A stretch of 64,000 nt of DNA from Streptomonospora salina (GCF_014204715.1 NZ_JACHLY010000001.1:4982501-5046500); one strand, 5' to 3'; numbered from the stretch's first letter, positions 47,906-58,934 are shown. Notes: a model not told the origin generated them from the letters alone. Numbers and translations are program-made.

Positions 47906-48230
47906 CGGTTTCACCCGTGTGTGTTCGCTGAGCGACGTCCCCGACGAGGGCGCGCTGGGCGTGGAGGTCGGCGACACGCCGGTGGCGGTGGTGCGCAGTG
48001 AGGGCGAGGTCTACGCCATCAACGACATCTGCTCCCACGCCGAGGTGAACCTCTCCGAGGGCGAGGTCGAAGACGGGACCGTGGAGTGCTGGCTGCACGG
48101 CTCCTGCTTCGACCTCGGCTCGGGCAAGCCGATCAACCCGCCGGCGACCCGGCCGGTCGCCACCTACGCAGTGCAGATCGACGGCGACGACGTCCTCGTC
48201 GCGCTGGACACCCAGAGTTCAAAAGGCTGA
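47898..48230 (+). CDS. Rieske-type [2Fe-2S] ferredoxin in the suf operon
   Basis: This 110-residue Rieske ferredoxin resembles the small electron carriers of non-haem oxygenases. Cluster ligands lie in CSHAEVNL (Cys-X-His) and CWLHGSCFD (Cys-X2-His), with the Pro-rich NPPATRPV loop afterwards. It lies between sufD and sufC, an arrangement seen in many actinobacterial suf operons. It may deliver electrons to Suf assembly or be a client protein; its role is not defined by sequence. Confidence 0.95.
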   Translation: MSDGFTRVCSLSDVPDEGALGVEVGDTPVAVVRSEGEVYAINDICSHAEVNLSEGEVEDGTVECWLHGSCFDLGSGKPINPPATRPVATYAVQIDGDDVLVALDTQSSKG

Positions 48231-48237
48231 ATCGCAT

Positions 48238-50288
<2,051 letters not shown>

Positions 50289-50305
50289 GAGGGGCACAGG
50301 TCGCA

Positions 50306-50791
50306 ATGCAGCTCGACTCCATGTACCAGGAGATCATCCTGGACCATTACCGCAACCCCCACAACAAGGGATTGCGGGAGCCGCACAACGGCGAGGCCCA
50401 CCACGTCAACCCCACGTGCGGCGACGAAGTCACCGTGCGTGTGCGGTTGACGCCGGCCGCCGAGGGCGGCGCCCTCGACGGCGAGGCGACGATCGCCGAC
50501 GTGTCCTACGAAAGCATGGGCTGCTCGATCAGCCAGGCCAGCGCCTCGGTGGCGACCGACCTGCTGATCGGTCACACCCTCGACGAGGGCATGCGCATGC
50601 TCGACGCGTTCACCGAGCTCATGCACTCCAAGGGCCGGGTCGATCCCGACGAGGACGTGCTGCAGGACGCGGTGGCCTTCGCCGGTGTGTCGAAATACCC
50701 TGCCCGTATCAAGTGCGCCCTGCTCGCCTGGATGGCGTTCAAGGACGCGACCGCCCAGTCCCTGGAAACGGAGAAGGAGGGCGCCTCATGA
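50306..50791 (+). CDS. sufU: SufU sulfur-transfer protein
   Basis: This 161-residue zinc-dependent sulfurtransferase accepts persulfide from SufS. Conserved residues are in NPTCGDEV (Cys and Asp), GCSISQASAS (Cys) and RIKCALLAW (Cys), and the length is usual for the family. The ATG at 50306 follows GGAGGGG. Its stop overlaps the sufT start in an ATGA arrangement. Confidence 0.97.
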   Translation: MQLDSMYQEIILDHYRNPHNKGLREPHNGEAHHVNPTCGDEVTVRVRLTPAAEGGALDGEATIADVSYESMGCSISQASASVATDLLIGHTLDEGMRMLDAFTELMHSKGRVDPDEDVLQDAVAFAGVSKYPARIKCALLAWMAFKDATAQSLETEKEGAS

Positions 50792-51141
50792 CCGAACAGG
50801 AGTCCACCGCCACCGCGCCGGAGCCCTCCGGCGGCGATGCGCTGGCCGAGGAGATCGGCGAGGCGCTGAAGGACGTCATCGACCCCGAGCTGGGGGTCAA
50901 TGTCGTCGACCTCGGTCTGCTCTACGGGGTCAACGTCGACGGGAACGTCATCACGCTGGACATGACCCTCACCAGCGCCGCCTGCCCGCTGACCGACGTC
51001 ATCGAGGACCAGGCCAACAGCGCGCTCGACGAGTTCGAGCGCGAGGTCAAGATCAACTGGGTCTGGATGCCGCCGTGGGGCCCGGACAAGATCACCGACG
51101 ACGGCCGCGACCAGCTGCGCATGCTCGGATTCAACGTCTGA
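50788..51141 (+). CDS. sufT: MIP18/DUF59-family Fe-S maturation protein (SufT)
   Basis: This 117-residue protein has the MIP18 fold and helps deliver or mature Fe-S clusters. The core motifs are VIDPELGVNVVDLGLLYGV, MTLTSAACPLTDVI (with the conserved Cys) and WMPPWGPDKI. It is the last gene of the suf operon, overlapping sufU by four bases, and a hairpin terminator follows. Confidence 0.95.
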   Translation: MTEQESTATAPEPSGGDALAEEIGEALKDVIDPELGVNVVDLGLLYGVNVDGNVITLDMTLTSAACPLTDVIEDQANSALDEFEREVKINWVWMPPWGPDKITDDGRDQLRMLGFNV

Positions 51142-51177
51142 GGACCGCGACCGAAGGCGCGGCCTCCGGCAGCCTCC

Positions 51178-51209
51178 ACGGGCCCTGCTGAACGACCGGC
51201 GGGGCCCGT
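51178..51209 (+). terminator. Hairpin terminator of the suf operon
   Basis: ACGGGCCC (51178-51185) pairs perfectly with GGGCCCGT (51202-51209) around a 16-base loop, 37 bases after the sufT stop. TTCG follows, without a U-tract. Confidence 0.55.
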
Positions 51210-51346
51210 TCGCATGTCGGGGCGGTCGGTCCTGCCGCCGTGTGGGAGCGACGGTCTCGGACGGGTGGTCGGACGGCGTGGAGCCGCTGGTCTCCACGCA
51301 TCCGCAGTGGGCACCGCGTAGACGTGCGTCTGCGCGCTCGCCGGTG

Positions 51347-53542
51347 TCAGTGCGCCGGCATGAGGGCGGGGCGCAGTTCGGTGGCGATGTCGGTGTCGCC
51401 GCGTTCGGCCAGGAAGTCCAGCAGGCCCTGCGGCTCCGAGGCGCGGGCGTCGGAGCCGTCCTCGCTGATGCGGTGGGCGATGATCTTCAGGGCGTCCTCG
51501 GTGGAGGCCGGCGCGGTGTAGCCGATCAGGTGCAGCGCACGGCTGGTCGGACTGTGCCCGCTGAGGTCGGCGGCGGGCAGGCGGCGCGCGTCCAGGCGGT
51601 CGCCGTTGACGGTCATGAACACCCGGTCACCCGGCTGCGCCGACAGCCGGCGCAGCAGCGGGCGCAGCGAGTCGAACGCCGGTTGGTCGCGCCAGACCAG
51701 CACCAGCAGGTCGGCGCCGGGAGCCGTGAGGCACAGCAGGCGGCCCGGCTGCAGCCCCAGATGCGTCGCATAGCCCGGCGGCACGGTGACCGGAGCGCCG
51801 TTGAGGTGGTCACCGGTGACGTCCACCCGGTGCCACCAGCGGCCGTCGGGTGCGCGGAAGCAGCGGGCCGAGTCGCCCACGCGCGGCGGCTGCGGCTGGG
51901 GTGCGGCCGGCTCGGGCTGCGGTTCGTCGGGGCTGTCCTGCAGCGGATCCTCGGCGCCCGGACGCCGCCGGATGGGCAGGCCGTTGGCGGTGGTGCTCCC
52001 CTCGGCGTCGGGCTCGGGGTCGGGCGGCGCGCCGTAGGAGGTGCCGGGTGGGGCGTTCTCCACCGGGATGGACGGGTCCACCATGACGTGGCCTTCGCGG
52101 ATGGTCACCCCGGGCGTGCTCAGCAGCCACGCGCGCACGGCCTGCTGGCGGATCCCGATCCGCCCCAGCCGGACGGCGGCGTCGGAGGTGCTGGGTGCGT
52201 CTCCCAGCATCTCGCGGGTCTGCCAGCGCATCCGGTGGGGGTCGTCGGCCACGAGCCAGCCGTTGTGCAGTCTGCGGTCGGTGAACAGGGTGATCACCAC
52301 CCGCCACAGCGGTGTGCCCAGTGCGGGAACCTCGACCGGGTGGTCGGGGTGGGCGCTGATGAGGTGGTCGACCGTGGCGGCCGCGCCGAGGTGCTCGGAC
52401 AGCTCGCGCAGGTGCGTGGTCAGCGGCGCCCCGCCGGGAGAGCCCAGCCACTGCAGCAGCCGCTCCTCGACGGTGCGCTGCGCGTTGCGGATTTCGCGCA
52501 CGTCCACGGATATCTGGTCGGCCAGCAGCCGGATGCTGACCGGTTCGGAGGCGAACAGGCGCTGGGCCGCGACGGTGCGCTCGGCGTCGCTCCAGTTGCG
52601 CAGGAACTCCTCCAGCAAGTCCACCAGCGGGTGCCGGCCCAGCTCGGGGGCGGGGGCCGGCTGCTCCTCGGTCTGCTGCTTGGGCGGGCCGAAGGACGGG
52701 CGGCGCAGAGCGCCGTCGGGTCCCAGGAGCGAACTGCGCGCGCCACCGGCGGTACCGGAGGTGCTGGGGGCGCCGGCGGTGCCGGGTGCACTGGGGCCGT
52801 CGGGTTCGGCGGGCGCGGCGGCGGGATCCTGCTCCGGCGCGGCGCTCCCGGCCCGGGGCTCCTCGTCGCGGTTGGCGCGCAGGGCGCGCAGCGTGCGGAT
52901 CGCCCGGGTCGCGGGGCTCTGGGTCGACGGGGGCTCTTCGGCGTCGCCGGTTCCCGCGTCGCTTTCCGGGGCCGGTTCGGCTCCGGTAGCCGCACCGAGG
53001 TAGGCCATGGCGTTGTGCACGTGGTCCGGTGCCGACCGGGGCAGCCAGTTGGCCAGTGTGCGGACGGCCTCGACCATCAGCGCGGGGGAGGGGGTGGGAA
53101 CGCGCGCCTCTTCGCCGGCCAGGGGTTCGATCGCGCGCCAGGTCGCGGTGCTGATGAGGTCCAGGGGCCCGCAGCTTTCGGGAAGGCCCCAAGAGGAGAT
53201 GGCGGCGGGTGTGGCCGAGACGAGCCGCTCCCAGCTCCCGGCGGTGGCCAGCAGGGCGCCGCGTACGGGTTCGGCGACGTCGTCGAGGTCGACCCGCGCT
53301 GCGCGCAGGCACGGCAGGAATTCGCCCAGCTCCAGATGGCTCCACTGCTCCGCGGCCAGCCGGGCCAGTGAGTGCGACAGCCAGGTGCCTCCGGCGATGT
53401 CGAGGACCCGGGGGAGCGGCAGTGAACTCCACCAGCCCTCGACCAGCCGGGCGTGCCACAGGACCGGTCCCACCATTGCGGGGTCGCTCCACCGCAGTGC
53501 GGGAACGAGGTCGCTGAGGCAGATCGGGGAGACGGCGTTCAT
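51347..53542 (-). CDS. Large uncharacterised protein with a sigma-region-4-like segment
   Basis: This 731-residue cytoplasmic protein belongs to no family I can name. The N-terminal ~190 residues are a folded-looking Trp/Leu-rich domain (DPAMVGPVLWHARLVEGWW, LARLAAEQWSHLELGEFLPC). Residues ~195-305 are low complexity (Pro, Glu, Ala). A segment around residues 335-375 (RTVAAQRLFASEPVSIRLLA, then DQISVDVREIRNAQRTVEE) resembles the DNA-binding region 4 of sigma factors. After it come a domain with WRVVITLFTDRRLHNGWLVA and a C-terminal part with GDRVFMTVNGDRLDARRL. The start is ATG 53542. It convergently faces the suf operon, with a long empty region upstream. It may bind DNA or RNA polymerase; this is inference. 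Confidence 0.8.
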   Translation of the reverse strand: MNAVSPICLSDLVPALRWSDPAMVGPVLWHARLVEGWWSSLPLPRVLDIAGGTWLSHSLARLAAEQWSHLELGEFLPCLRAARVDLDDVAEPVRGALLATAGSWERLVSATPAAISSWGLPESCGPLDLISTATWRAIEPLAGEEARVPTPSPALMVEAVRTLANWLPRSAPDHVHNAMAYLGAATGAEPAPESDAGTGDAEEPPSTQSPATRAIRTLRALRANRDEEPRAGSAAPEQDPAAAPAEPDGPSAPGTAGAPSTSGTAGGARSSLLGPDGALRRPSFGPPKQQTEEQPAPAPELGRHPLVDLLEEFLRNWSDAERTVAAQRLFASEPVSIRLLADQISVDVREIRNAQRTVEERLLQWLGSPGGAPLTTHLRELSEHLGAAATVDHLISAHPDHPVEVPALGTPLWRVVITLFTDRRLHNGWLVADDPHRMRWQTREMLGDAPSTSDAAVRLGRIGIRQQAVRAWLLSTPGVTIREGHVMVDPSIPVENAPPGTSYGAPPDPEPDAEGSTTANGLPIRRRPGAEDPLQDSPDEPQPEPAAPQPQPPRVGDSARCFRAPDGRWWHRVDVTGDHLNGAPVTVPPGYATHLGLQPGRLLCLTAPGADLLVLVWRDQPAFDSLRPLLRRLSAQPGDRVFMTVNGDRLDARRLPAADLSGHSPTSRALHLIGYTAPASTEDALKIIAHRISEDGSDARASEPQGLLDFLAERGDTDIATELRPALMPAH

Positions 53543-53932
53543 CTGCTTCAGACCTCGACCTCCGCGCGTTCTGCCCGCGGCGGGCGGCGCCCCGCGGGCA
53601 ACATGTCCGTGCACAACAGTACGTCCACTCGACCGGCGCCGTGCGCCCGGGCGCCGGGCCCGCCGCGCGTCGGGAGCGGTGGGTGCCCCCGCTTCGCGGC
53701 GGCGCACCTTCGGATGATCGTACGTGTGAGCGCGGCGGTTGGGTAGTGGCGGAGCGGGTGCGATGCGGGGCACGGGTGGGCGGGCGGGCTGCGGGATCCC
53801 CGGATGGCGCAACGAACGCCCGGATGCCGCTTTCGTCCTGAAAATCAGACGAATGTGACCCGGATTACGCGGGCGGACGGGCCCGGGACGGGCATGCGCC
53901 CCGCGGCGACGTCCGTGCGGCCGGGGCGGCGA
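53543..53932. other. Gene-free region between the large protein and sseB
   Basis: These ~390 bases presumably contain the promoter of the minus-strand gene at 51347-53542. I see no convincing gene, repeat or RNA. Confidence 0.4.
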
Positions 53933-53964
53933 CGGCTCCGGCGGCCCGGGGGCCGCCGGAGCCG
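53933..53964 (-). terminator. Perfect hairpin terminator of the sseB-family gene
   Basis: A perfect 14-base-pair stem (53933-53946 with 53951-53964) with a four-base loop lies eight bases beyond the stop codon on the minus strand. Confidence 0.75.
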
Positions 53965-53971
53965 GCCGGGC

Positions 53972-54409
53972 TTACGTCGCCAGGTTCGCCACCGTGGCCG
54001 GGTAGACCGGCACGCTCGCCGGGTTGCCGGGGTTCAGCGCCAGTCCAACGCCCTCCGGCATCGCCTCGGCGAGGTCGCGCGCGGCGAGCACGGTGTAGGG
54101 CAGTTCGGCGCTACGCAGTCCGAGTTGCTCCTCGGAGGTGAAAGCCGGGATGAACGGCGATCCCTCCAGTTCGAGCGTGGGCAGCGCGACCGAGCCGTCG
54201 TCCTGGGTGCCCGACCCCTCCGGCAGCGGCACCCATACCTGCCCCTCGCGCAGCGCCGCGATGAAGGCGCTGACGGGTTCCGGATCGGGAGACTCGGCGC
54301 CGGACTGCGCCAGCGCGCCCTGCAGCGCGTTCTCGACGTCGTTGGCGGGGAAGGACGCAGCCTGCTCGACCGACTCGCTGTTCTCCGGGGTGGCCTCGCT
54401 GTTGCTCAT
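53972..54409 (-). CDS. SseB-family protein
   Basis: This 145-residue protein has the SseB N-terminal type domain, recognised by NALQGALAQSG, FIAALREGQVWVPLPEG, LELEGSPFIPAFTSEEQL and the ending MPEGVGLALNPGNPASVPVY. Family members in actinobacteria are common and mostly uncharacterised; the link to enterobacterial SseB concerns sequence only. ATG 54409 is the start. It is divergent from the GDSL hydrolase gene and ends at a strong hairpin, so it is a single-gene transcript. Confidence 0.88.
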   Translation of the reverse strand: MSNSEATPENSESVEQAASFPANDVENALQGALAQSGAESPDPEPVSAFIAALREGQVWVPLPEGSGTQDDGSVALPTLELEGSPFIPAFTSEEQLGLRSAELPYTVLAARDLAEAMPEGVGLALNPGNPASVPVYPATVANLAT

Positions 54410-54685
54410 GCGGATGCAACGGCTCCTTGCATTTGTTGCGGGTGGAAGTCGCTCCGGCCGCCGCCCGCCCGGGAAAAGCGCCGGGGAATGCTCCGCATAT
54501 CGGTCCTGGTGCAGGCGTGTCGGCGGTAGCCGGAGGTATGCTTATCGGGCAGGCCCTACCCTAGCCTCTCCCCGCTGACACATCTTCATCCGTGACGTGT
54601 GAGGGGCATCCCGTTGTCGAGCTCCCCGCGTGCCGCCGTGGGCCCTGGCACCGGTGCCCGTGGCCGAGCTGCATGATTGGTTGAC

Positions 54686-55642
54686 GTGACTGACCTGGAG
54701 ATGAATCCCCCCGAGGGCGATCAGGCGCAGCGTCCGGCAGCGATCCGCACCTACGTGGCCATCGGCGACAGCCTGACCGAGGGCCTCGACGATCTCGCGC
54801 CCGACGGCGAGTACCGCGGTTTCGCCGACCGCCTCGCCGAGCACCTGAGCGCCTCCGCGCCCGGCTTCCGCTACGCCAACCTGGCCGTGCGCGGACGCCG
54901 CATGCGGCACATCTTCGGCGATCAGCTCGAGCAGACCCTGGACCACAAGCCCGACCTGGTCACCGTGCACGCCGGCGGGAACGACGTGCTGCGGCCCAAC
55001 ACCGACCTCGACGACCTCGCCGCGCAGTTCGAAACCGGCGTCCAGCGGTTGCGCGACGCCGGGATCCGCGTCGTGATCCTCTCCGGCCACGACACGGGGT
55101 GGATCCCCGTCCTGCGCGTCTACCGCGGCCGCATCGCGGTGTTCAGTATGCACCTGCGCGCGATCGCCGAGCGAACCGCCAGCGACGTCGTCGATCTGTG
55201 GTCCATGGGCGCGCTCAACGACCCGCGCGCCTGGAGCGTGGACCGGCTCCACTTCAACGCCGAGGGCCACCGCGTCGTCGCCGCCCGGATCGCCGAGCTG
55301 CTCGGCGATCCCATGGGGCCGCGGGAGACCTGGTCGCGCCCGTGGGACACTCCGCCCGAGCGGCTTCCGCGCATCCTGCGCCGCCGCGAGAACTGGCGCT
55401 GGGCCCGCGAGCACCTGGTGCCGTGGATCAGCCGCCGCGCCATGGGCCGCTCCTCCGGCGACGGCCGCCGGCCCAAACGCCCCGAGCCCGTCGAGCTGGC
55501 CCCGGACCGTTCCGGCGCGCCGGACGACGCCCGCCCGCCGCGGGCCCCCGGGCGCGAACGCTCCGAAGGCCGCGCCCCCGGCGCCGAAAGCCGCACCCGC
55601 CCGGCGGTCGGAGACCGCGAACCCTACAGCGGACGCGGCTGA
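54686..55642 (+). CDS. SGNH/GDSL-family hydrolase
   Basis: This ~318-residue esterase/lipase-type hydrolase has block I AIGDSLTEG (nucleophile Ser), block III HAGGNDVLRP and block V DRLHFNAEGH (Asp and His). No signal peptide is seen, so it is probably cytoplasmic. The C-terminal ~75 residues are Arg/Pro/Gly-rich and probably disordered. GTG 54686 is the likely start; ATG 54701 sits directly on a GGAG sequence and is less suited. It is divergent from the SseB-family gene, and a perfect hairpin overlaps its end. The substrate is unknown. Confidence 0.93.
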   Translation: MTDLEMNPPEGDQAQRPAAIRTYVAIGDSLTEGLDDLAPDGEYRGFADRLAEHLSASAPGFRYANLAVRGRRMRHIFGDQLEQTLDHKPDLVTVHAGGNDVLRPNTDLDDLAAQFETGVQRLRDAGIRVVILSGHDTGWIPVLRVYRGRIAVFSMHLRAIAERTASDVVDLWSMGALNDPRAWSVDRLHFNAEGHRVVAARIAELLGDPMGPRETWSRPWDTPPERLPRILRRRENWRWAREHLVPWISRRAMGRSSGDGRRPKRPEPVELAPDRSGAPDDARPPRAPGRERSEGRAPGAESRTRPAVGDREPYSGRG

Positions 55643-55671
55643 GGCGCCGGGCGCAGGCACCCTCCGGCGCC
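55643..55671 (+). terminator. Hairpin after the GDSL hydrolase gene
   Basis: GGCGCCGG (55643-55650) pairs perfectly with CCGGCGCC (55664-55671) around a 13-base loop, starting directly after the stop codon. Confidence 0.5.
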
Positions 55672-55873
55672 CCCGCGCGGCCGGGCCCGCCACAGGGACT
55701 TCGGCGATAGGTCCGGGGCCGCCTGGCGCGGGCGCCCGCCGGCCGCCGCGAGGTCGTCGACCCGGAGAGCAACCGCGGCAGAACCGCAGCACCTCGTGTG
55801 CGGCGGGGCGGGAGCGTGCGCCGCAGCGGCCGGTCCGGACGGTACCGCCACGGCACCGTCCGCCTACCCGGCC

Positions 55874-57049
55874 TCAGCCGGTTTCGGCGGCCAGGCTCTG
55901 GATCAGATCGCCCACGTGCACGATCCCGGTGCACTGGCCGAACTCGTTGACGGCGACGAGGTCGTCGTAGACGCGTTCGCGATCGCTTCCCGCGGCGCGC
56001 AGGGCCGCCATCGCCCGCACGGTGCGGGGCACCGTGCGCGGGGTGTCGGCCAGGCGCTGGGCCGGGCGCTTGGCGTGCAGGGCGTGGCCGTAGGGGCCGG
56101 TGACCGCGAGCAGGAACCGGGCCCGGTCGATGAGGGCGACCGGGCGGTCGCGGTGGTCGATCAGTACGACGCTGTTGAGCGCGGTGTCGCCGCTGAACGT
56201 GTCCAGCACCTCTTCGGCCGTCGCTTCCGGGCCCATGCCCACCGGCGGACGCAGGAACTCGGTGACGGGCGGCCCGGAATCGTGGCGGTCCCGGGCCGCC
56301 TCGACCGGCGCCTTGGGCACCGCGGCGACGCGCTCGCCGGGCGCCCAGCCCTCGTCGGCGAACAGCGGGCCCTGGGCCAGCCGCACCCCCGCCTCACGCA
56401 ACCGCGCCACCTGCGCCTCGGAGGTCACCCCGGCCGCCATGGGAAAGACGCTGTTGCCGTGTCCGATGCGCGCCAGACCGTCGACCAGCGCAGCCATGCG
56501 CTCGTCGCCGGGCAGTCCCGCCACGATCCCGGGATCGATACGGAGCAGGAACGGGTTCGTCTCCAGCAGCAGGTCCGGCGGCACCGCGGCGGTGCCCAGC
56601 GCGCAGCGGAACCCCTGCTCCCGGAGCCGGGCGATCCCGCGCACCAGCGGCTCGCGGGGAACCCGGGGCAGGTCGGCCCCCAGCAGCACGGTGACGTCGC
56701 GGGGCCGCCGCCCGCAGCGGCGCAGCGTGTCCTCGAACATTCCGAGCACGTCGGGCGCCGCGGCAGCGGCCTGGGCGGGCAGGGGGACGATGAGCGGGAG
56801 CAGTGACTCGTGGCCGGTCGCACTGCGGACGAGCCGGGACAGCCGTTCGGCCGCTGCCGACGGATCGCCGGGCCACGCCGCCGTCCCGTCGGCCGCGCGG
56901 ATATCGGCGTCCACGGCCAGGACCGCGCCGGAGTCGAGGTCGACGACGGGGCGGTACACCGGGGCCTCGCCGGACGCGCCGTCGACGGCGTCGCTCCGGT
57001 GGCCGCCGGGACCGGATTGGAGTTCGCTCACCGGGGACTGGAGGGACAC
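55874..57049 (-). CDS. Degenerate EAL-domain protein with C-terminal CBS-like domain
   Basis: This 391-residue cytoplasmic protein has two regions. Residues ~28-265 follow the EAL fold (VYRPVVDLDSGAVLAVDADI, FLLRIDPGIVAGL, GVRLAQGPLFADEG). The catalytic Glu of EAL is replaced (VDADIRA), and the usual DDFG stretch reads ALGTAAVP, so cyclic-di-GMP hydrolysis is unlikely. Residues ~280-385 resemble a CBS pair (LNSVVLIDHRDRPVALIDRA, GQCTGIVHVGDLIQSL) that could bind an adenine nucleotide. It probably acts as a ligand-sensing or scaffold protein. GTG at 57049 is the likely start, with no clear ribosome site. It follows fabF on the same strand but is separated from it by a strong terminator. Confidence 0.82.
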   Translation of the reverse strand: MSLQSPVSELQSGPGGHRSDAVDGASGEAPVYRPVVDLDSGAVLAVDADIRAADGTAAWPGDPSAAAERLSRLVRSATGHESLLPLIVPLPAQAAAAAPDVLGMFEDTLRRCGRRPRDVTVLLGADLPRVPREPLVRGIARLREQGFRCALGTAAVPPDLLLETNPFLLRIDPGIVAGLPGDERMAALVDGLARIGHGNSVFPMAAGVTSEAQVARLREAGVRLAQGPLFADEGWAPGERVAAVPKAPVEAARDRHDSGPPVTEFLRPPVGMGPEATAEEVLDTFSGDTALNSVVLIDHRDRPVALIDRARFLLAVTGPYGHALHAKRPAQRLADTPRTVPRTVRAMAALRAAGSDRERVYDDLVAVNEFGQCTGIVHVGDLIQSLAAETG

Positions 57050-57160
57050 AGGGCCATCATCGCGAACCGCGGTGCTGCTGTCAGGGGGCCGCGAAGCGAA
57101 TTCAGGGGGACTTCCCCCGGAAGAGGGGAGGCGTTCACACGCGGGTGCCCGCGAACGCAC

Positions 57161-57195
57161 GAAGGGCGGACGGGCGTGAAACCCGTCCGCCCTTC
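57161..57195 (-). terminator. Perfect hairpin terminator of the fab operon
   Basis: A perfect 14-base-pair stem (57161-57174 with 57182-57195) with a seven-base loop lies 40 bases after the fabF stop on the minus strand. Confidence 0.8.
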
Positions 57196-57234
57196 TCCGC
57201 GGCCGCAGGAGTGTCGGCTGCCTCCGCGGACGCC

Positions 57235-58473
57235 CTAGACGCGGCGGAACGCCACGGCGACGTTGTGGCCGCCGAAGCCGAAGGACTCGTTGACCGCGGC
57301 GACGGCGTCGGCGGGCATGTCGCGCGGCTTGTCGCGGACGATGTCGACCCGCACCTCTGGGTCGAGTTCGGCGATGTTGATCGTCGGCGGGATCCGGCCC
57401 TCGTACAGTGCCAGGACCGACGCGATGGACTCCACCGCGCCGGCGCCGCCGAGCAGGTGCCCGGTCATCGACTTGGTGGAGGTCACCGCCACGCGGTCGG
57501 TGGCGGAGTCGCCCAGGGCCTTGCGGAGGGCGACGGTCTCGCCGACGTCGCCGGCCGGGGTGGAGGTGGCGTGGGCGTTCACGTGGGCGATGTCGGAGGG
57601 CGCCAGCCCGGAGTCCCGCAGCAGCGCCCGGATGGCCTCCGACTGGCCGTTGCCCTCGGGGTCGGGCAGCACGATGTCGTAGGCGTCGTTGGAGTAGCCG
57701 GTGCCTGCGGCCACCGCGTATACGCGCGCGCCCCGCGCGGCCGCGTGCTCGGCCGACTCCAGGACCACCGTGCCCGCGCCCTCGCCCATCACGAAGCCGT
57801 CGCGCTGGGTGTCCCACGGCCGTGATGCGCCCTGCGGGTCGTCGTTGCGGGTGGACAGCGCGCGCATCGACGCGAAGGACGCCATGTTCAGCGGATGGAT
57901 GGCGGCTTCGACGCCGCCGGCGATCACCACGTCGGCGCGGCCGCTGCGGATCATCTCGACGGCGTTGGCCAGGGCCTCGGCGCTGGAGGCGCACGCGCTC
58001 ACCGGGGCGTGCGCCCCGGCGCGGGCCGAGAACTCCAGGGACACCGCGGCGGCGGGGCCGTTGGGCATCAGCATCGGCACCGTGAACGGCGAGACGCGCT
58101 TCCAACCGCGCTCGCGGAAGGTGTCGTACTGCTCCAGGATCGTGAGGATGCCGCCGATGCCGCTGGAGACCACGGCCCCCAGGCGCAGGGGATCGACGTC
58201 GGGGCCGCCCGCGTCGTCCCAGGCTTCCTGAGCCGAGATCAGCGCCAGCTGCTGGGTGCGGTCCAGGCGCCGCAGCCGCTGCCGCGGAAGCACCTCGGAG
58301 GGCTCCCGGGCGATCTGTCCGGCGAAGTGCACCGGGAGATCCTCGACCCAGTCCTCCTGGATCGTGTCGATGCCGGACCGGCCTTCGAGAAGTGCGGACC
58401 AGGTGCTGGCGACATCACCTCCCAGCGGGGTTGTGGCGCCGAGTCCCGTCACGACGACTTCGGTGGTGTTCAT
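57235..58473 (-). CDS. fabF: 3-oxoacyl-ACP synthase II (FabF)
   Basis: This 412-residue condensing enzyme elongates fatty acids in the type II system. The catalytic Cys lies in SACASSAEAL, and the two His are in NAHATSTPAGD and KSMTGHLLGG. The C-terminus FGFGGHNVAVAF is typical. The ATG at 58473 is preferred; an in-frame TTG lies three codons upstream. It is the last gene of the fabD-fabH-acpP-fabF set and is followed by a perfect hairpin terminator. Confidence 0.97.
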   Translation of the reverse strand: MNTTEVVVTGLGATTPLGGDVASTWSALLEGRSGIDTIQEDWVEDLPVHFAGQIAREPSEVLPRQRLRRLDRTQQLALISAQEAWDDAGGPDVDPLRLGAVVSSGIGGILTILEQYDTFRERGWKRVSPFTVPMLMPNGPAAAVSLEFSARAGAHAPVSACASSAEALANAVEMIRSGRADVVIAGGVEAAIHPLNMASFASMRALSTRNDDPQGASRPWDTQRDGFVMGEGAGTVVLESAEHAAARGARVYAVAAGTGYSNDAYDIVLPDPEGNGQSEAIRALLRDSGLAPSDIAHVNAHATSTPAGDVGETVALRKALGDSATDRVAVTSTKSMTGHLLGGAGAVESIASVLALYEGRIPPTINIAELDPEVRVDIVRDKPRDMPADAVAAVNESFGFGGHNVAVAFRRV

Positions 58474-58605
58474 CGCTCCCAATCGCCCTTCTCGCTCGTC
58501 GGGTGGTCGATCTCCCGGCCTGAGTGGACGGGGGTGGCAGGTACGCGGGGCCGCGGAGGGCCCGGCCCGCCGGCCGGCTCGCGCGGGGCCGGCGGGCGCG
58601 ACGCG

Positions 58606-58848
58606 CTACTTCTGGATGTAGGTGACGACGTCCTGGACCGTCTTGAGGTCCTTGAGCTGGTCGTCGGGGATCTCCACGCCGAACTTGTCCTGCGCGGCCA
58701 CGGCGATCTCGACCATCGACAGCGAGTCGATGTCGAGGTCGTCGACGAAGCTCTTCTCCAGAGTGACCTCGCTGGCGGGGACGCCGGCGATCTCGTCGAC
58801 GATCTCGCCCAGGCCGGCCAGGATCGTTTCCGTGTCGGTGTTGGCCAT
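58606..58848 (-). CDS. acpP: Acyl carrier protein of fatty acid synthesis
   Basis: This 80-residue acidic carrier protein has the phosphopantetheine attachment Ser in DDLDIDSLSMVEIAV. It carries growing acyl chains for FabD, FabH and FabF. The ATG at 58848 follows AAGGAGAA. It lies between fabH and fabF, the standard actinobacterial order. Confidence 0.97.
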   Translation of the reverse strand: MANTDTETILAGLGEIVDEIAGVPASEVTLEKSFVDDLDIDSLSMVEIAVAAQDKFGVEIPDDQLKDLKTVQDVVTYIQK

Positions 58849-58934
58849 GTCGGGGGTTCTCCTTTGATGACTAGCGTGTCGGTCGAATACTGCCGCGGCT
58901 CCCGTCCCGGGTCCGGGCCGGCAACCGCGGAGGT

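Noticed and set aside
53543-53932. Possible riboswitch or small gene in the gap upstream of the 731-residue protein gene
   Set aside because: No conserved structure, ribosome site with a plausible frame, or recognised motif could be seen.
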